Below are positions 7,334 to 13,643 of a stretch of DNA of 14,234 nt, piece after piece. Source of the DNA: an uncultured bacterium (GTDB taxonomy: Bacteria; Cyanobacteriota; Vampirovibrionia; Gastranaerophilales; Gastranaerophilaceae); NCBI GenBank assembly GCA_900550295.1, contig URRM01000041.1, positions 1-14,234 of the forward strand, in the 5' to 3' direction. The notes below the pieces were generated by a model. It saw nothing but the letters and a program-made list of their open reading frames with translations. It did not search any database and had not been told where the DNA came from. The stretch's first letter is position 1. Each line of letters opens with the position of its first letter. Made by a program: the position numbers and the translations under genes.

Positions 7334-7675
7334 TTACGCTAGACCTTCCGGAAAATATTTGTCAATTTCAATAATAGTACCATTAAGAGTGTTGTTGTTG
7401 AATTTCTCCATAAATTTGAAAAGTTCGTCATTACGCACATCATAGTTATACATCCAAACTTCTCCATTCACTTCACGCATTACTCTAACTATATAATGAC
7501 AGCTTTCAGCGTATTTTTTTAAAAGTTCCGGTTTAAACTTTTTATTATTTTCGTCTTTGTTAATTTTTACGTAATGGAACCCTTCAAAAAATCTAATTTG
7601 TTCTAATTCTTCAGGTGAAAGTGTTCTGTTCACTTTTGAAAATAAATCAATAACTTTATCGTCTTTTTCTGCCAT
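7334..7675 (-). CDS. Hypothetical protein heading the radical SAM/RNase operon
   Basis: 113 aa, soluble, charged, with no recognised family. It has the composition of a small alpha/beta protein: hydrophilic start (MAEKDDKVIDLF), central KFKPELLKKYAESCHYIVRVMREV, and an aromatic-rich VWMYNYDVRNDELFKFM. It begins at ATG 7675 with AGAGGAT close upstream and a strong promoter at 7694-7722. Only one base separates its stop from the TTG of the radical SAM gene, so the two are almost certainly co-transcribed and translationally coupled. This suggests, without proving, a link to that enzyme or to RNA metabolism. Confidence 0.75.
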   Translation of the reverse strand: MAEKDDKVIDLFSKVNRTLSPEELEQIRFFEGFHYVKINKDENNKKFKPELLKKYAESCHYIVRVMREVNGEVWMYNYDVRNDELFKFMEKFNNNTLNGTIIEIDKYFPEGLA

Positions 7676-7693
7676 AATATCCTCTTTTCTTTA

Positions 7694-7722
7694 ATCATAC
7701 AAAAAATAAATATTTATGTAAA
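7694..7722 (-). promoter_or_regulatory. Promoter of the four-gene minus-strand operon
   Basis: On the minus strand, TTTACA (7717-7722, 5/6) is followed by a 17-bp spacer and TATGAT (7694-7699, 5/6). The predicted start is near 7687, giving a leader of about 12 nt that includes the AGAGGAT ribosome binding site. Confidence 0.7.
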
Positions 7723-7745
7723 GTTTTAAACTTTTGTTGTATAAT
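7720..7745 (+). promoter_or_regulatory. Promoter region of the 84-aa gene with a small inverted repeat
   Basis: A perfect TATAAT (7740-7745), preceded directly by TG, lies 25 bases before ATG 7771. The -35 is poor. A 7-bp inverted repeat, AAAGTTT-T-AAACTTT (7720-7734), falls between this -10 and the -35 of the divergent operon, where a regulator could affect both. In AT-rich DNA a repeat of this size may also be chance. Confidence 0.45.
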
Positions 7746-7770
7746 TTTCAATAAGGGGGTTGCTGAAAAG

Positions 7771-8025
7771 ATGATACCGGTTATAACAGAAGACCATTCA
7801 ACATTAACTTTTGCGGAAATTTTTCAAGATGTAAACAATTGGCGCAAACAGATGATTCATTACATGAAAGAGGAAAATCCTGAGGTTAATTCTGCAATTA
7901 TTGAGGCGGCTCAACAAACAAGTTTAGATCCTAAAGCCATTGCGCTTGGTGCATATATGGTTTATTCAATGTTGGAAAAAGCAACAGCAGAACAAGATAA
8001 TTTGCTAAATTCTTTAAACTCTTAA
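7771..8025 (+). CDS. Hypothetical 84-aa protein
   Basis: 84 aa, acidic, predicted helical and cytoplasmic, with no recognised motif. A central VNSAIIEAAQQTSLDPKAIA (39-58) is followed by a short apolar helix (LGAYMVYSML, 59-68). ATG 7771 has a G-rich ribosome binding site (AAGGGGG, about 11 bases upstream) and a TATAAT at 7740-7745. The ion transporter starts 61 bp downstream but has its own promoter-like element, so a functional link is only suggestive. Existence as a gene is supported by promoter, RBS and codon-like sequence; function is unknown. Confidence 0.7.
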   Translation: MIPVITEDHSTLTFAEIFQDVNNWRKQMIHYMKEENPEVNSAIIEAAQQTSLDPKAIALGAYMVYSMLEKATAEQDNLLNSLNS

Positions 8026-8037
8026 ATATTATATGTT

Positions 8038-8065
8038 TGTGTTAAAATTGTTTTGATATAACACA
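8038..8065 (+). promoter_or_regulatory. Extended -10 promoter framed by an inverted repeat, upstream of the ion transporter
   Basis: TGATATAAC (8054-8062) is an extended -10 element about 25 bases before the transporter start. A perfect 7-bp inverted repeat, TGTGTTA (8038-8044) and TAACACA (8059-8065), spans the -35 to -10 region and overlaps the -10 itself. This is a typical place for a repressor operator. A hairpin ending the 84-aa gene transcript is the alternative, but no T run follows. Confidence 0.45.
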
Positions 8066-8086
8066 TAAGAGAAAAGGAATTTAGAA

Positions 8087-9418
8087 GTGGAATTTTTAAG
8101 TAGTTTAGTTGGAAACAACTCTATTATTGTATCTGCGGTAATTTTAATTCTTGCATACATTTTTATTGCGACAGAAAAAATACCAAAAGTTACAATTGCA
8201 TTAATTGGTGCCGCAGCATCAATGTTTTTAGGTTTAGTAAGTGTTAACAAAACATTGGCAGACGGAACATTAGATCCTCATTATTTTGTTAACTTTATTG
8301 ATTTTAACGTAATTTTCTTGCTTGTAGCAATGATGATTATTGTTAATATTTCAACAGAAACAGGCGTATTTAACTGGATTGCAAACGAATTATTGAGATT
8401 TACCAAAGGGCATCCGGTGTCTGTACTTGTTGTATTAGCTTTATTTACAGCAGTTGTTTCTGCGTTTTTAGATAACGTTACAACTGTAATTTTGATTATG
8501 CCTGTAACTTTCTATATTGCAGAAAAATTAGAAATTAATCCTGCACCATATTTGATTACAGAAATTTTGGCATCAAACATCGGTGGTACTGCAACATTGA
8601 TAGGTGATCCTCCAAACATCATCATCGGTAGTGCAGCAGGTTTTTCATTTATGGATTTCTTAAATGAATTAACAGGTATCGTATGTATTATCTTGTTATT
8701 GGTTGTTGCTGTCATGTTCTTGTTCTTTAGAAAACAACTTAAAGCAACTCCTGAAAAAATGGCAGAAATTGCAAACTTAGATAACAGTAAAACAATTAAA
8801 GATAAAGCCGGCATGATTAGAAGTGTTGCAGTTTTGGCACTTGTAATCTTAGGTTTTGTAACTCACGATATGACACACATCCCTGCAAGTTTGTCAGCAA
8901 TGGCAGGTGCAAGTTTCTTGTTGTTATTCGAAAATCCAAAACATATTATCAAGGATGTTGAATGGAATACAATTTTCTTCTTCATCGGTTTATTCATTAT
9001 TATTGGTGGCTTAGAAGCTTCAGGTGGTATTGCGTTAATGGCAAAATGGTTGTTAAATGTTACTCACGGCTCAGAAAGCGCTACTGCAATGGTAATACTT
9101 TGGGGTTCAGGTATTCTGTCAGGTATTATTGATAATATTCCATACACAGTTACAATGGCTCCTATGATTGCAAATATTCAATCTGTAATGGGTGCTGAAT
9201 ATGCTCATCCTCTATGGTGGTGCTTATCATTAGGTGCTTGTTTAGGTGGCAACTTAACTATCATCGGTGCTGCCGCAAACGTTATTGTTTCAGAATCCGC
9301 AGCTGCAAGAAAACATCCGATTACATTTATGCAATTCTTGCTATATGGTTTTGTAACGGTGTTAATTTCGTTATCAGCAGCAACTGTATACATCTATTTA
9401 AGATTTTTAGTTCACTAG
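8087..9418 (+). CDS. ArsB/NhaD-type (P-permease, ion transporter superfamily) permease
   Basis: 443 aa with roughly eleven to twelve TM segments. Two related halves carry the family motifs: SAFLDNVTTVILIMP (125-139) and SGIIDNIPYTVTMAP (345-359); then SNIGGTATLIGDPPN (163-177) and GACLGGNLTIIGAAAN (383-398). The paired DN and GG...N motifs mark the ArsB/P-protein branch of the ion transporter superfamily, which carries arsenite, Na+/H+ or dicarboxylates. The substrate cannot be read from sequence. No arsR, arsC or arsA is adjacent. The start is GTG 8087 with AAAAGGAA at good spacing; no ATG fits. A strong terminator follows 12 bp after the stop. Confidence 0.85.
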   Translation: MEFLSSLVGNNSIIVSAVILILAYIFIATEKIPKVTIALIGAAASMFLGLVSVNKTLADGTLDPHYFVNFIDFNVIFLLVAMMIIVNISTETGVFNWIANELLRFTKGHPVSVLVVLALFTAVVSAFLDNVTTVILIMPVTFYIAEKLEINPAPYLITEILASNIGGTATLIGDPPNIIIGSAAGFSFMDFLNELTGIVCIILLLVVAVMFLFFRKQLKATPEKMAEIANLDNSKTIKDKAGMIRSVAVLALVILGFVTHDMTHIPASLSAMAGASFLLLFENPKHIIKDVEWNTIFFFIGLFIIIGGLEASGGIALMAKWLLNVTHGSESATAMVILWGSGILSGIIDNIPYTVTMAPMIANIQSVMGAEYAHPLWWCLSLGACLGGNLTIIGAAANVIVSESAAARKHPITFMQFLLYGFVTVLISLSAATVYIYLRFLVH

Positions 9419-9425
9419 AAAATAC

Positions 9426-9456
9426 AAAAAAGTCGGAAGAAATTCCGACTTTTTTT
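9426..9456 (+). terminator. Intrinsic terminator after the ion transporter
   Basis: A perfect 8-bp stem AGTCGGAA (9431-9438) / TTCCGACT (9443-9450) with a GAAA tetraloop is flanked by AAAAA before and TTTTTT after (9451-9456). The flanking A/T runs can extend the stem and make it partly bidirectional. Confidence 0.9.
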
Positions 9457-9479
9457 GCAAAAATAAAAGGTTAAATATA

Positions 9480-11120
9480 ATGATTACAACAGAAAACTTA
9501 ACGGTAAAATTTGGTTCAGAACCGCTTTTTGAAAACGTAAATATAAAATTCTCATCAGGAAATTGTTATGGTTTGATTGGTGCTAACGGTGCCGGAAAAT
9601 CTACATTCTTGAAGGTTCTGTCAGGAGAATTGGAACCGACTGCAGGACAGGTTCATATCAAAAAAGGTCAAAGAATTTCAGTTTTAAAACAAAACCACTT
9701 TGAATTTGATGAATTTACGGTTATGGACACTGTAATCATGGGAAACAAACACCTTTATGACGTTATGAAGGAAAAAGATGCACTTTACGCAAAACCTGAT
9801 TTTAACGATGAAGACGGTCTTAGAGTTGCAGAATTGGAAACAGAATTTGCAGAGTTAGACGGTTGGCAAGCCGAGGCTGATGCTGGTTCATTACTTGCTG
9901 ATTTGGGTATTCCGTCAGAATTACATTACAATTTAATGAAGGACTTATCAGGTAGTGAAAAAGTCCGTGTATTGCTTGCTCAAGCATTGTTTGGTACTCC
10001 TGACATCTTGTTAATGGACGAACCTACAAACCACTTGGATTTAAAGACAATTACTTGGCTTGAAGACTTTTTAATTGATTTTCCAAACCTTGTAATCGTT
10101 GTTTCACACGATAGAAAATTCTTAGATAGAGTTTGTACACACATTGCGGATATTGATTTTAGAAATATTACTTTATATACAGGTAACTACGCATTCTGGA
10201 CTCAAGCAAGTGCTTTGATTATGAAACAAAAAGAAGAACGTAATAAGAAAATTGAAGAAAAAGCAGAAGAATTCAGAAAGTTTATTGCAAGATTCAGCGC
10301 TAACGCATCAAAAGCAAAACAAGCAACTTCTCGTAAAAATATGCTTGAAAAACTTACTCTTGAAGATATTAAACCTTCTACAAGAAAATATCCGAGCATT
10401 AATTTTAAATATTCAAAAGTTCCGGGAAAAGATGTTTTGCATATTCAAGGTTTGAATAAATCCGTAAATGATGAATTGTTGATTAAAAACTTCTCGCTTG
10501 ATGTTGTTCAAGGTGAAAAAATTGCATTTATTGCAAAAAATCCTTTGATTATAACAACTTTATTCCAAATGCTAAATGGTGAATTAGAGCCGGACAGCGG
10601 TGAAATTAATTGGGGTGTGACAGCGACTCGTTCATATTTTCCAAAAGAAAATAACCACTTGTTTGATACAAATATAGATTTAATCAAATGGTTAGGACAA
10701 TTTTCTCAAGAACAACATATCAGCTACTTAAGGGGGTATTTGGGCAGAATGCTGTTCTCCGGTGAAGATGCAGAAAAGAGTGTGAATGTTCTTTCTGGTG
10801 GCGAAAAAGTTCGTTGTATGCTTGCAAAAATGATGATTGCGGAAAGTAATGTTCTTATTTTTGATGAACCAACAAACCATTTAGATTTGGAAGCTATTAC
10901 TTCTTTAAATAATGCGCTAATTGATTACACAGGAACAGTTTTGTTTACATCGCAAGATTACCAATTTATTCAAACTGTTGCAGATAGAATTGTTGAAATT
11001 TCACCTTACGGATATATTAATTTCCAAATGAAATACGAGGACTACGTCAATAGTCCTGATATCCAAAAGCGTAGAGATTTGATGTATAACAAATTTGCAC
11101 AAAATGCAGGTAAAAAATAG
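9480..11120 (+). CDS. ybiT: ABC-F ATPase, YbiT-like, with a degenerate second nucleotide site
   Basis: 546 aa, two ABC domains in one chain and no membrane segment: an ABC-F protein acting on ribosomes rather than a transporter. NBD1 is intact: Walker A GANGAGKS (34-41), signature LSGSE (156-160), Walker B ILLMDEP (176-182), H-loop SHD (H210). A helical linker (~240-300) contains RFSANASKAKQATSR (271-285), a close match to YbiT. NBD2 keeps the signature LSGGE (438-442) and Walker B FDEP. However, Walker A is replaced by IAKNPLIITT (351-360), and the H-loop His by Gln (SQD, Q492). One composite ATP site therefore looks functional and the other dead. ATG 9480 follows AAAGG at nine bases. It probably shares a transcript with the aminotransferase, whose GTG overlaps its stop. 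Confidence 0.9.
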   Translation: MITTENLTVKFGSEPLFENVNIKFSSGNCYGLIGANGAGKSTFLKVLSGELEPTAGQVHIKKGQRISVLKQNHFEFDEFTVMDTVIMGNKHLYDVMKEKDALYAKPDFNDEDGLRVAELETEFAELDGWQAEADAGSLLADLGIPSELHYNLMKDLSGSEKVRVLLAQALFGTPDILLMDEPTNHLDLKTITWLEDFLIDFPNLVIVVSHDRKFLDRVCTHIADIDFRNITLYTGNYAFWTQASALIMKQKEERNKKIEEKAEEFRKFIARFSANASKAKQATSRKNMLEKLTLEDIKPSTRKYPSINFKYSKVPGKDVLHIQGLNKSVNDELLIKNFSLDVVQGEKIAFIAKNPLIITTLFQMLNGELEPDSGEINWGVTATRSYFPKENNHLFDTNIDLIKWLGQFSQEQHISYLRGYLGRMLFSGEDAEKSVNVLSGGEKVRCMLAKMMIAESNVLIFDEPTNHLDLEAITSLNNALIDYTGTVLFTSQDYQFIQTVADRIVEISPYGYINFQMKYEDYVNSPDIQKRRDLMYNKFAQNAGKK

Positions 11121-12196
11121 TGCTTATTGAAGATTTTAAGTTAGAAAAATGGATTAATTCAAGAGAAGATAAAACAAAGTATGACTTGTCGGCAACTTGC
11201 CCTATAGCTTTGTCTTTGAACGAATTAACCGAAATAACTGGCGAAGATTTAAAAAAAATGTCTAAAATCTCACTAAATTACGGACAGCTTTACGGAACAA
11301 AAAGACTTAAACAAGCGATATGTAACCTTTATGATAATCAAAACATTGAAAATATAACGGTTACACTTGGCGGAATCGGTGCAAATTATTTGGTGCTTCA
11401 AACACTTGTGAATAAAGGCGACAAGGTTGTTTGTATCTGTCCTTGTTATCAACAGATGTATACGTTGCCAAAGACTTATGGCGCAAACGTGGAATTGTTT
11501 TTTATGGATGATGATTGGACTTTGGATATCGAAAGGTTGAAAGAGGTTATTGGAAACGATACAAAATTAATCTGCATGACAAACCCAAATAATCCGACAG
11601 GCATGAACTTGGATTTGATTGAGGTGATTGAAATTGCAAAATCTTGTGATGCGTACCTTTTTGTAGATGAGGTGTATAGGGGGCTGAACCATTTAGGTGA
11701 ACAGTACTCAAAATCTGCAATTGACTTGTATGATAAGGCAATTGTAACAGGGAGTATGTCTAAAACGTATTCTCTTGCGGGAATTCGTTTGGGTTGGATT
11801 GTTGCAAATTCGGATATAATTGAAAAAATTAACTCAAATAGAGAATATAATACAATAAGCATAAGCGCTTTAGATGATTATGTTGCAAGTGTTGCACTGG
11901 AAAATCACGAAAAAATTGTAAAAAGAAACTTGAAGATAATATTGGAAAACAAAGGAATTTTAGCTGATTTTATTAAAAATAATCCTCATTTTTCTTGGCA
12001 TGAGCCAAATTCAGGAACAATTGCCTGCGTAAAATTTGATTATGATATGACATCGGAAGAATTTTGTTCTGATTTGTTTGAAAAAACGGGAGTTTTGACA
12101 ATTCCGGCATGTTGCTTTGATATGGAGCAGAAATTTTTTAGAATCGGTTACGCAATGCACTCTGAAATATTGCAAAAAGGCTTGTCACTCTTATAG
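11120..12196 (+). CDS. PLP-dependent class I/II aminotransferase
   Basis: 358 aa, fold-type I PLP enzyme. Visible landmarks are the phosphate-binding GGIGANY (84-90), TNPNNPTG (154-161, Asn at 158), FVDEVYRGL (181-189, Asp183), the Schiff-base lysine K215 in GSMSKTYSLAGIRLGW, and Arg341 in FFRIGYA for the substrate carboxylate. The family uses amino acids and 2-oxo acids; the exact substrate is not readable. It resembles the AspC/HisC-like and putative aspartate aminotransferase groups. The start is GTG 11120, whose G is the last base of the ABC-F TAG stop, with GCAGG nine bases upstream. This suggests translational coupling to the ABC-F gene. No intrinsic terminator follows; a dispersed repeat with hairpins begins about 44 bp downstream. 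Confidence 0.9.
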   Translation: MLIEDFKLEKWINSREDKTKYDLSATCPIALSLNELTEITGEDLKKMSKISLNYGQLYGTKRLKQAICNLYDNQNIENITVTLGGIGANYLVLQTLVNKGDKVVCICPCYQQMYTLPKTYGANVELFFMDDDWTLDIERLKEVIGNDTKLICMTNPNNPTGMNLDLIEVIEIAKSCDAYLFVDEVYRGLNHLGEQYSKSAIDLYDKAIVTGSMSKTYSLAGIRLGWIVANSDIIEKINSNREYNTISISALDDYVASVALENHEKIVKRNLKIILENKGILADFIKNNPHFSWHEPNSGTIACVKFDYDMTSEEFCSDLFEKTGVLTIPACCFDMEQKFFRIGYAMHSEILQKGLSLL

Positions 12197-12239
12197 AAAT
12201 GTCGACATATTGTCTTATAGTCCTATAGTCTAACACAAA

Positions 12240-12356
12240 TGTCATCCTAAATACGGGTTTAGGGGAAAACATTTACTTTTATGTCAACTTGATGCGGGAT
12301 CTCTTGAATAGCAATTGTGTATAAAAAAGATCCCGTGTCGTAGCACGGTATGACAT
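12240..12356. repeat. Dispersed palindromic repeat, long diverged copy
   Basis: The outer ends are TGTCATCCT (from 12240) and ATGACA (12350-12355), the same termini as the copy at 12642-12705. The 3' part holds a hairpin ATCCCGTG (12330-12337) / CACGGTAT (12344-12351) with one mismatch. An inner CGGGATCT (12295-12302) can pair alternatively with AGATCCCG (12329-12336), and an inner TGTCAACTTG near 12282 looks like a nested or rearranged second end. It lies between the aminotransferase stop and the prepilin promoter. The remainder of 12197-12425 shows no gene. Confidence 0.7.
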
Positions 12357-12425
12357 TATATTTTATTTCAAGTCATTACGGACATATTGCCAACCATCTA
12401 AACCTCTAAACCGCACCCACCCCAC

Positions 12426-12454
12426 TTGAAGAAACATACAAAAAATGTTATAAT
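12426..12454 (+). promoter_or_regulatory. Promoter of the prepilin-like gene
   Basis: TTGAAG (12426-12431, 4/6) is followed by a 17-bp spacer and TATAAT (12449-12454), with TG one base before the -10 (TGTTATAAT, a full extended -10). The predicted start is near 12461. AGAGG (12474-12478) then lies eight bases before ATG 12487. This is the best formed expression signal on the right side of the window. Confidence 0.75.
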
Positions 12455-12486
12455 AAGAAACAGAATAAGAAAAAGAGGATATGAAT

Positions 12487-13370
12487 ATGGATAAAATGGT
12501 TATAAATAAAGACTCTCAAGCCTTCGGGGGGGGGTAAACACTAGTAGTAGAGCGAGTTTTGGACTTAAGACTCAAGCCATCATTGCGAGCATAAGCGAAG
12601 CAATACAAAAAATATTTACCAAAACGAACCATAAAACACAATGTCATTCTGAACTTGGTTTAGAATCTCATGTTGCCAAGATCCCGTGTCAAGCACGGGA
12701 TGACAAAAGAGGGATTCTACCCCTTTGTAAAGCCTTAGCATTCACCCTTGCTGAAACCCTAATTGTAATGGGTATTATTGGCGTGGTTGCGGCATTGACT
12801 ATTCCAAACTTGAACTCTTCAACTGCTGACAAAGAAAAAGTAGCTAAACTACAAAAAATATATTCAAACCTAAATGACGCAGTAGGTCGTGCTACTGCAG
12901 TTTACGGTCCAATGGAAGGTTGGCGGACTGGTACAAATGATAATTATGAAACTGGCGAAATGGTAGCAGAACGACTTACCGATTTTCTTAAGTATTCAAA
13001 AATTGATGGTTCCGATATAACATTGGCAGATGGAGCAACAGTTAGCTGTTATGGTACATCAGATCCATCACCTGCATATCCGGGAAAATCATACAATGCA
13101 ATATTAAATGTTGATTTAGATGGTGATAATAAAGGTAAAAATTTATTTGGTTATGACAAATTTGAATTTTTAGTTATTGAAGATCAAGTTTATCCAAATG
13201 AAACAGAAACTAAAACTAATGGAGTTCCCGCAATCAAATCAGGAACTGAATATTATTCAACCGCTTGGGTAATTCAAATGGGTAACATGGATTACTTGAA
13301 AACAACAGACGGAAAAACTTGTCCAAACAAAAAAGTTTTGAACTGGACAACAAATACCTCTTGTAAATAA
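12487..13370 (+). CDS. Type IV prepilin/pseudopilin-like protein, broken or switched off at a G9 tract
   Basis: Promoter, AGAGG site and ATG 12487 start a short frame (MDKMVINKDSQAFGGG) that meets TAA at 12535, directly after nine Gs (12526-12534). The frame that continues (open 12510-13370) has no ATG, GTG or TTG before 12768. One extra G, or two fewer, would join them into one protein. It would have an ~85-residue leader, then prepilin motif ALA/FTLAETLIV with Glu5 and a hydrophobic helix to TIPNL. The globular domain of about 190 residues (VAKLQKIYSNLNDAVGRA..., DLDGDNKGKN, STAWVIQMGNMDYL) ends ...NTTSCK-like with paired cysteines. A non-standard Ala precedes the cleavage point. The protein would be a membrane-anchored pilus or secretion subunit. 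A sequencing indel, a phase switch or a recent pseudogene all fit. Confidence 0.75.
12526..12534 (+). repeat. Homopolymer G9 tract inside the prepilin leader
   Basis: Nine consecutive Gs occur in AT-rich surroundings, 37 bases after the ATG-containing start region of the prepilin gene. The tract lies exactly where the start frame and the body frame must meet. Runs of this kind vary in length by slipped-strand mispairing. Confidence 0.9.
12581..12606. repeat. CATTGCGAGC...GCGAAGCAAT dispersed repeat
   Basis: The sequence CATTGCGAGC-ATAAGC-GAAGCAATAC has 5-bp inverted ends ATTGC (12582-12586) and GCAAT (12600-12604). It is of a type I recall as dispersed in many copies in several bacterial genomes. 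Here it lies within the open prepilin leader frame and is read as IASISEAIQ. Confidence 0.55.
12641..12706. repeat. Dispersed palindromic repeat, compact copy inside the prepilin leader
   Basis: The ends are TGTCAT (12642-12647) and ATGACA (12700-12705). An internal perfect 8-bp hairpin ATCCCGTG (12681-12688) / CACGGGAT (12694-12701) has a 5-nt loop. It shares its termini and the ATCCCGTGTC..AGCACGG block with the copy at 12240-12356. It is free of stops in the prepilin frame, where it reads CHSELGLESHVAKIPCQARD, so it acts as coding sequence if that frame is used. Confidence 0.8.
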
Positions 13371-13469
13371 TCCAAAAAATAATAAATAAAATTTTTAAAT
13401 CGACAAAATCTTTTCTGACTTTGTAAAAACTATTATACCAAATTTTGAAAATTATTATGTCTGTTTTTT

Positions 13470-13498
13470 TACGTACGAAATTATACGTACGTATTTTT
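13470..13498 (+). terminator. Possible terminator: TACGTACG inverted repeat followed by T run
   Basis: A perfect 8-bp inverted repeat TACGTACG (13470-13477) / CGTACGTA (13486-13493) with an 8-nt loop is followed by TTTTT (13494-13498). Seven Ts also precede it. It lies 100 bp after the prepilin stop, so it could end that transcript. A protein-binding dyad (CGTACG twice) is the alternative. Confidence 0.4.
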
Positions 13499-13583
13499 AC
13501 GGACAAGGGGTGATGAAATCCTTTCTGAACGCTAATTCTCAGTGCTCAAAATGGAATTTGACTGTAATAATCTATGTTTACAG

Positions 13584-13616
13584 AAGTTTAAGCCTCTGTA
13601 AAAGAGGCTTGAACTT
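13584..13616. terminator. Long hairpin between convergent genes, possible bidirectional terminator
   Basis: A 14-bp stem (AAGTTTAAGCCTCT, 13584-13597; AGAGGCTTGAACTT, 13603-13616) has one G-U type mismatch and a GTAAA loop. It is followed on the plus strand only by the weak run GTTT, so termination is uncertain. It lies 28 bases beyond the stop of the minus-strand zinc-ribbon gene and may end transcripts from both sides. Confidence 0.5.
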
Positions 13617-13643
13617 GTTTATAGCTATTTGTAAAATTTAAGT

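Larger units (their letters stand above)
13371..13643. other. Non-coding interval between convergent genes, with two inverted repeats
   Basis: No supported gene is present. The left part (13371-13460) is plain AT-rich sequence. An inverted repeat TACGTACG...CGTACGTA lies at 13470-13493 and a long hairpin at 13584-13616, both described separately. A 42-codon frame at 13513-13641 has AAGGGG too close to its ATG and runs through the hairpin, so it is not called. Confidence 0.5.

Noticed and set aside
12481..12537. Independent 16-18 codon peptide gene from ATG 12481/12487
   Set aside because: The signals are better explained as the 5' end of the prepilin gene interrupted at the G tract.
12197..12760. 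CRISPR array or insertion sequence in the repeat-rich stretch
   Set aside because: Repeats are few, unevenly spaced and palindromic, with no spacers, leader, cas gene or transposase frame.
13234..13506. Minus-strand 90-codon frame overlapping the prepilin 3' end
   Set aside because: It is largely antisense to a well-supported pilin domain, and no ribosome binding site or promoter was seen.
13513..13641. 42-codon plus-strand frame after the prepilin
   Set aside because: AAGGGG is only about two bases from the ATG, and the frame runs through a 14-bp hairpin; non-coding is more likely.
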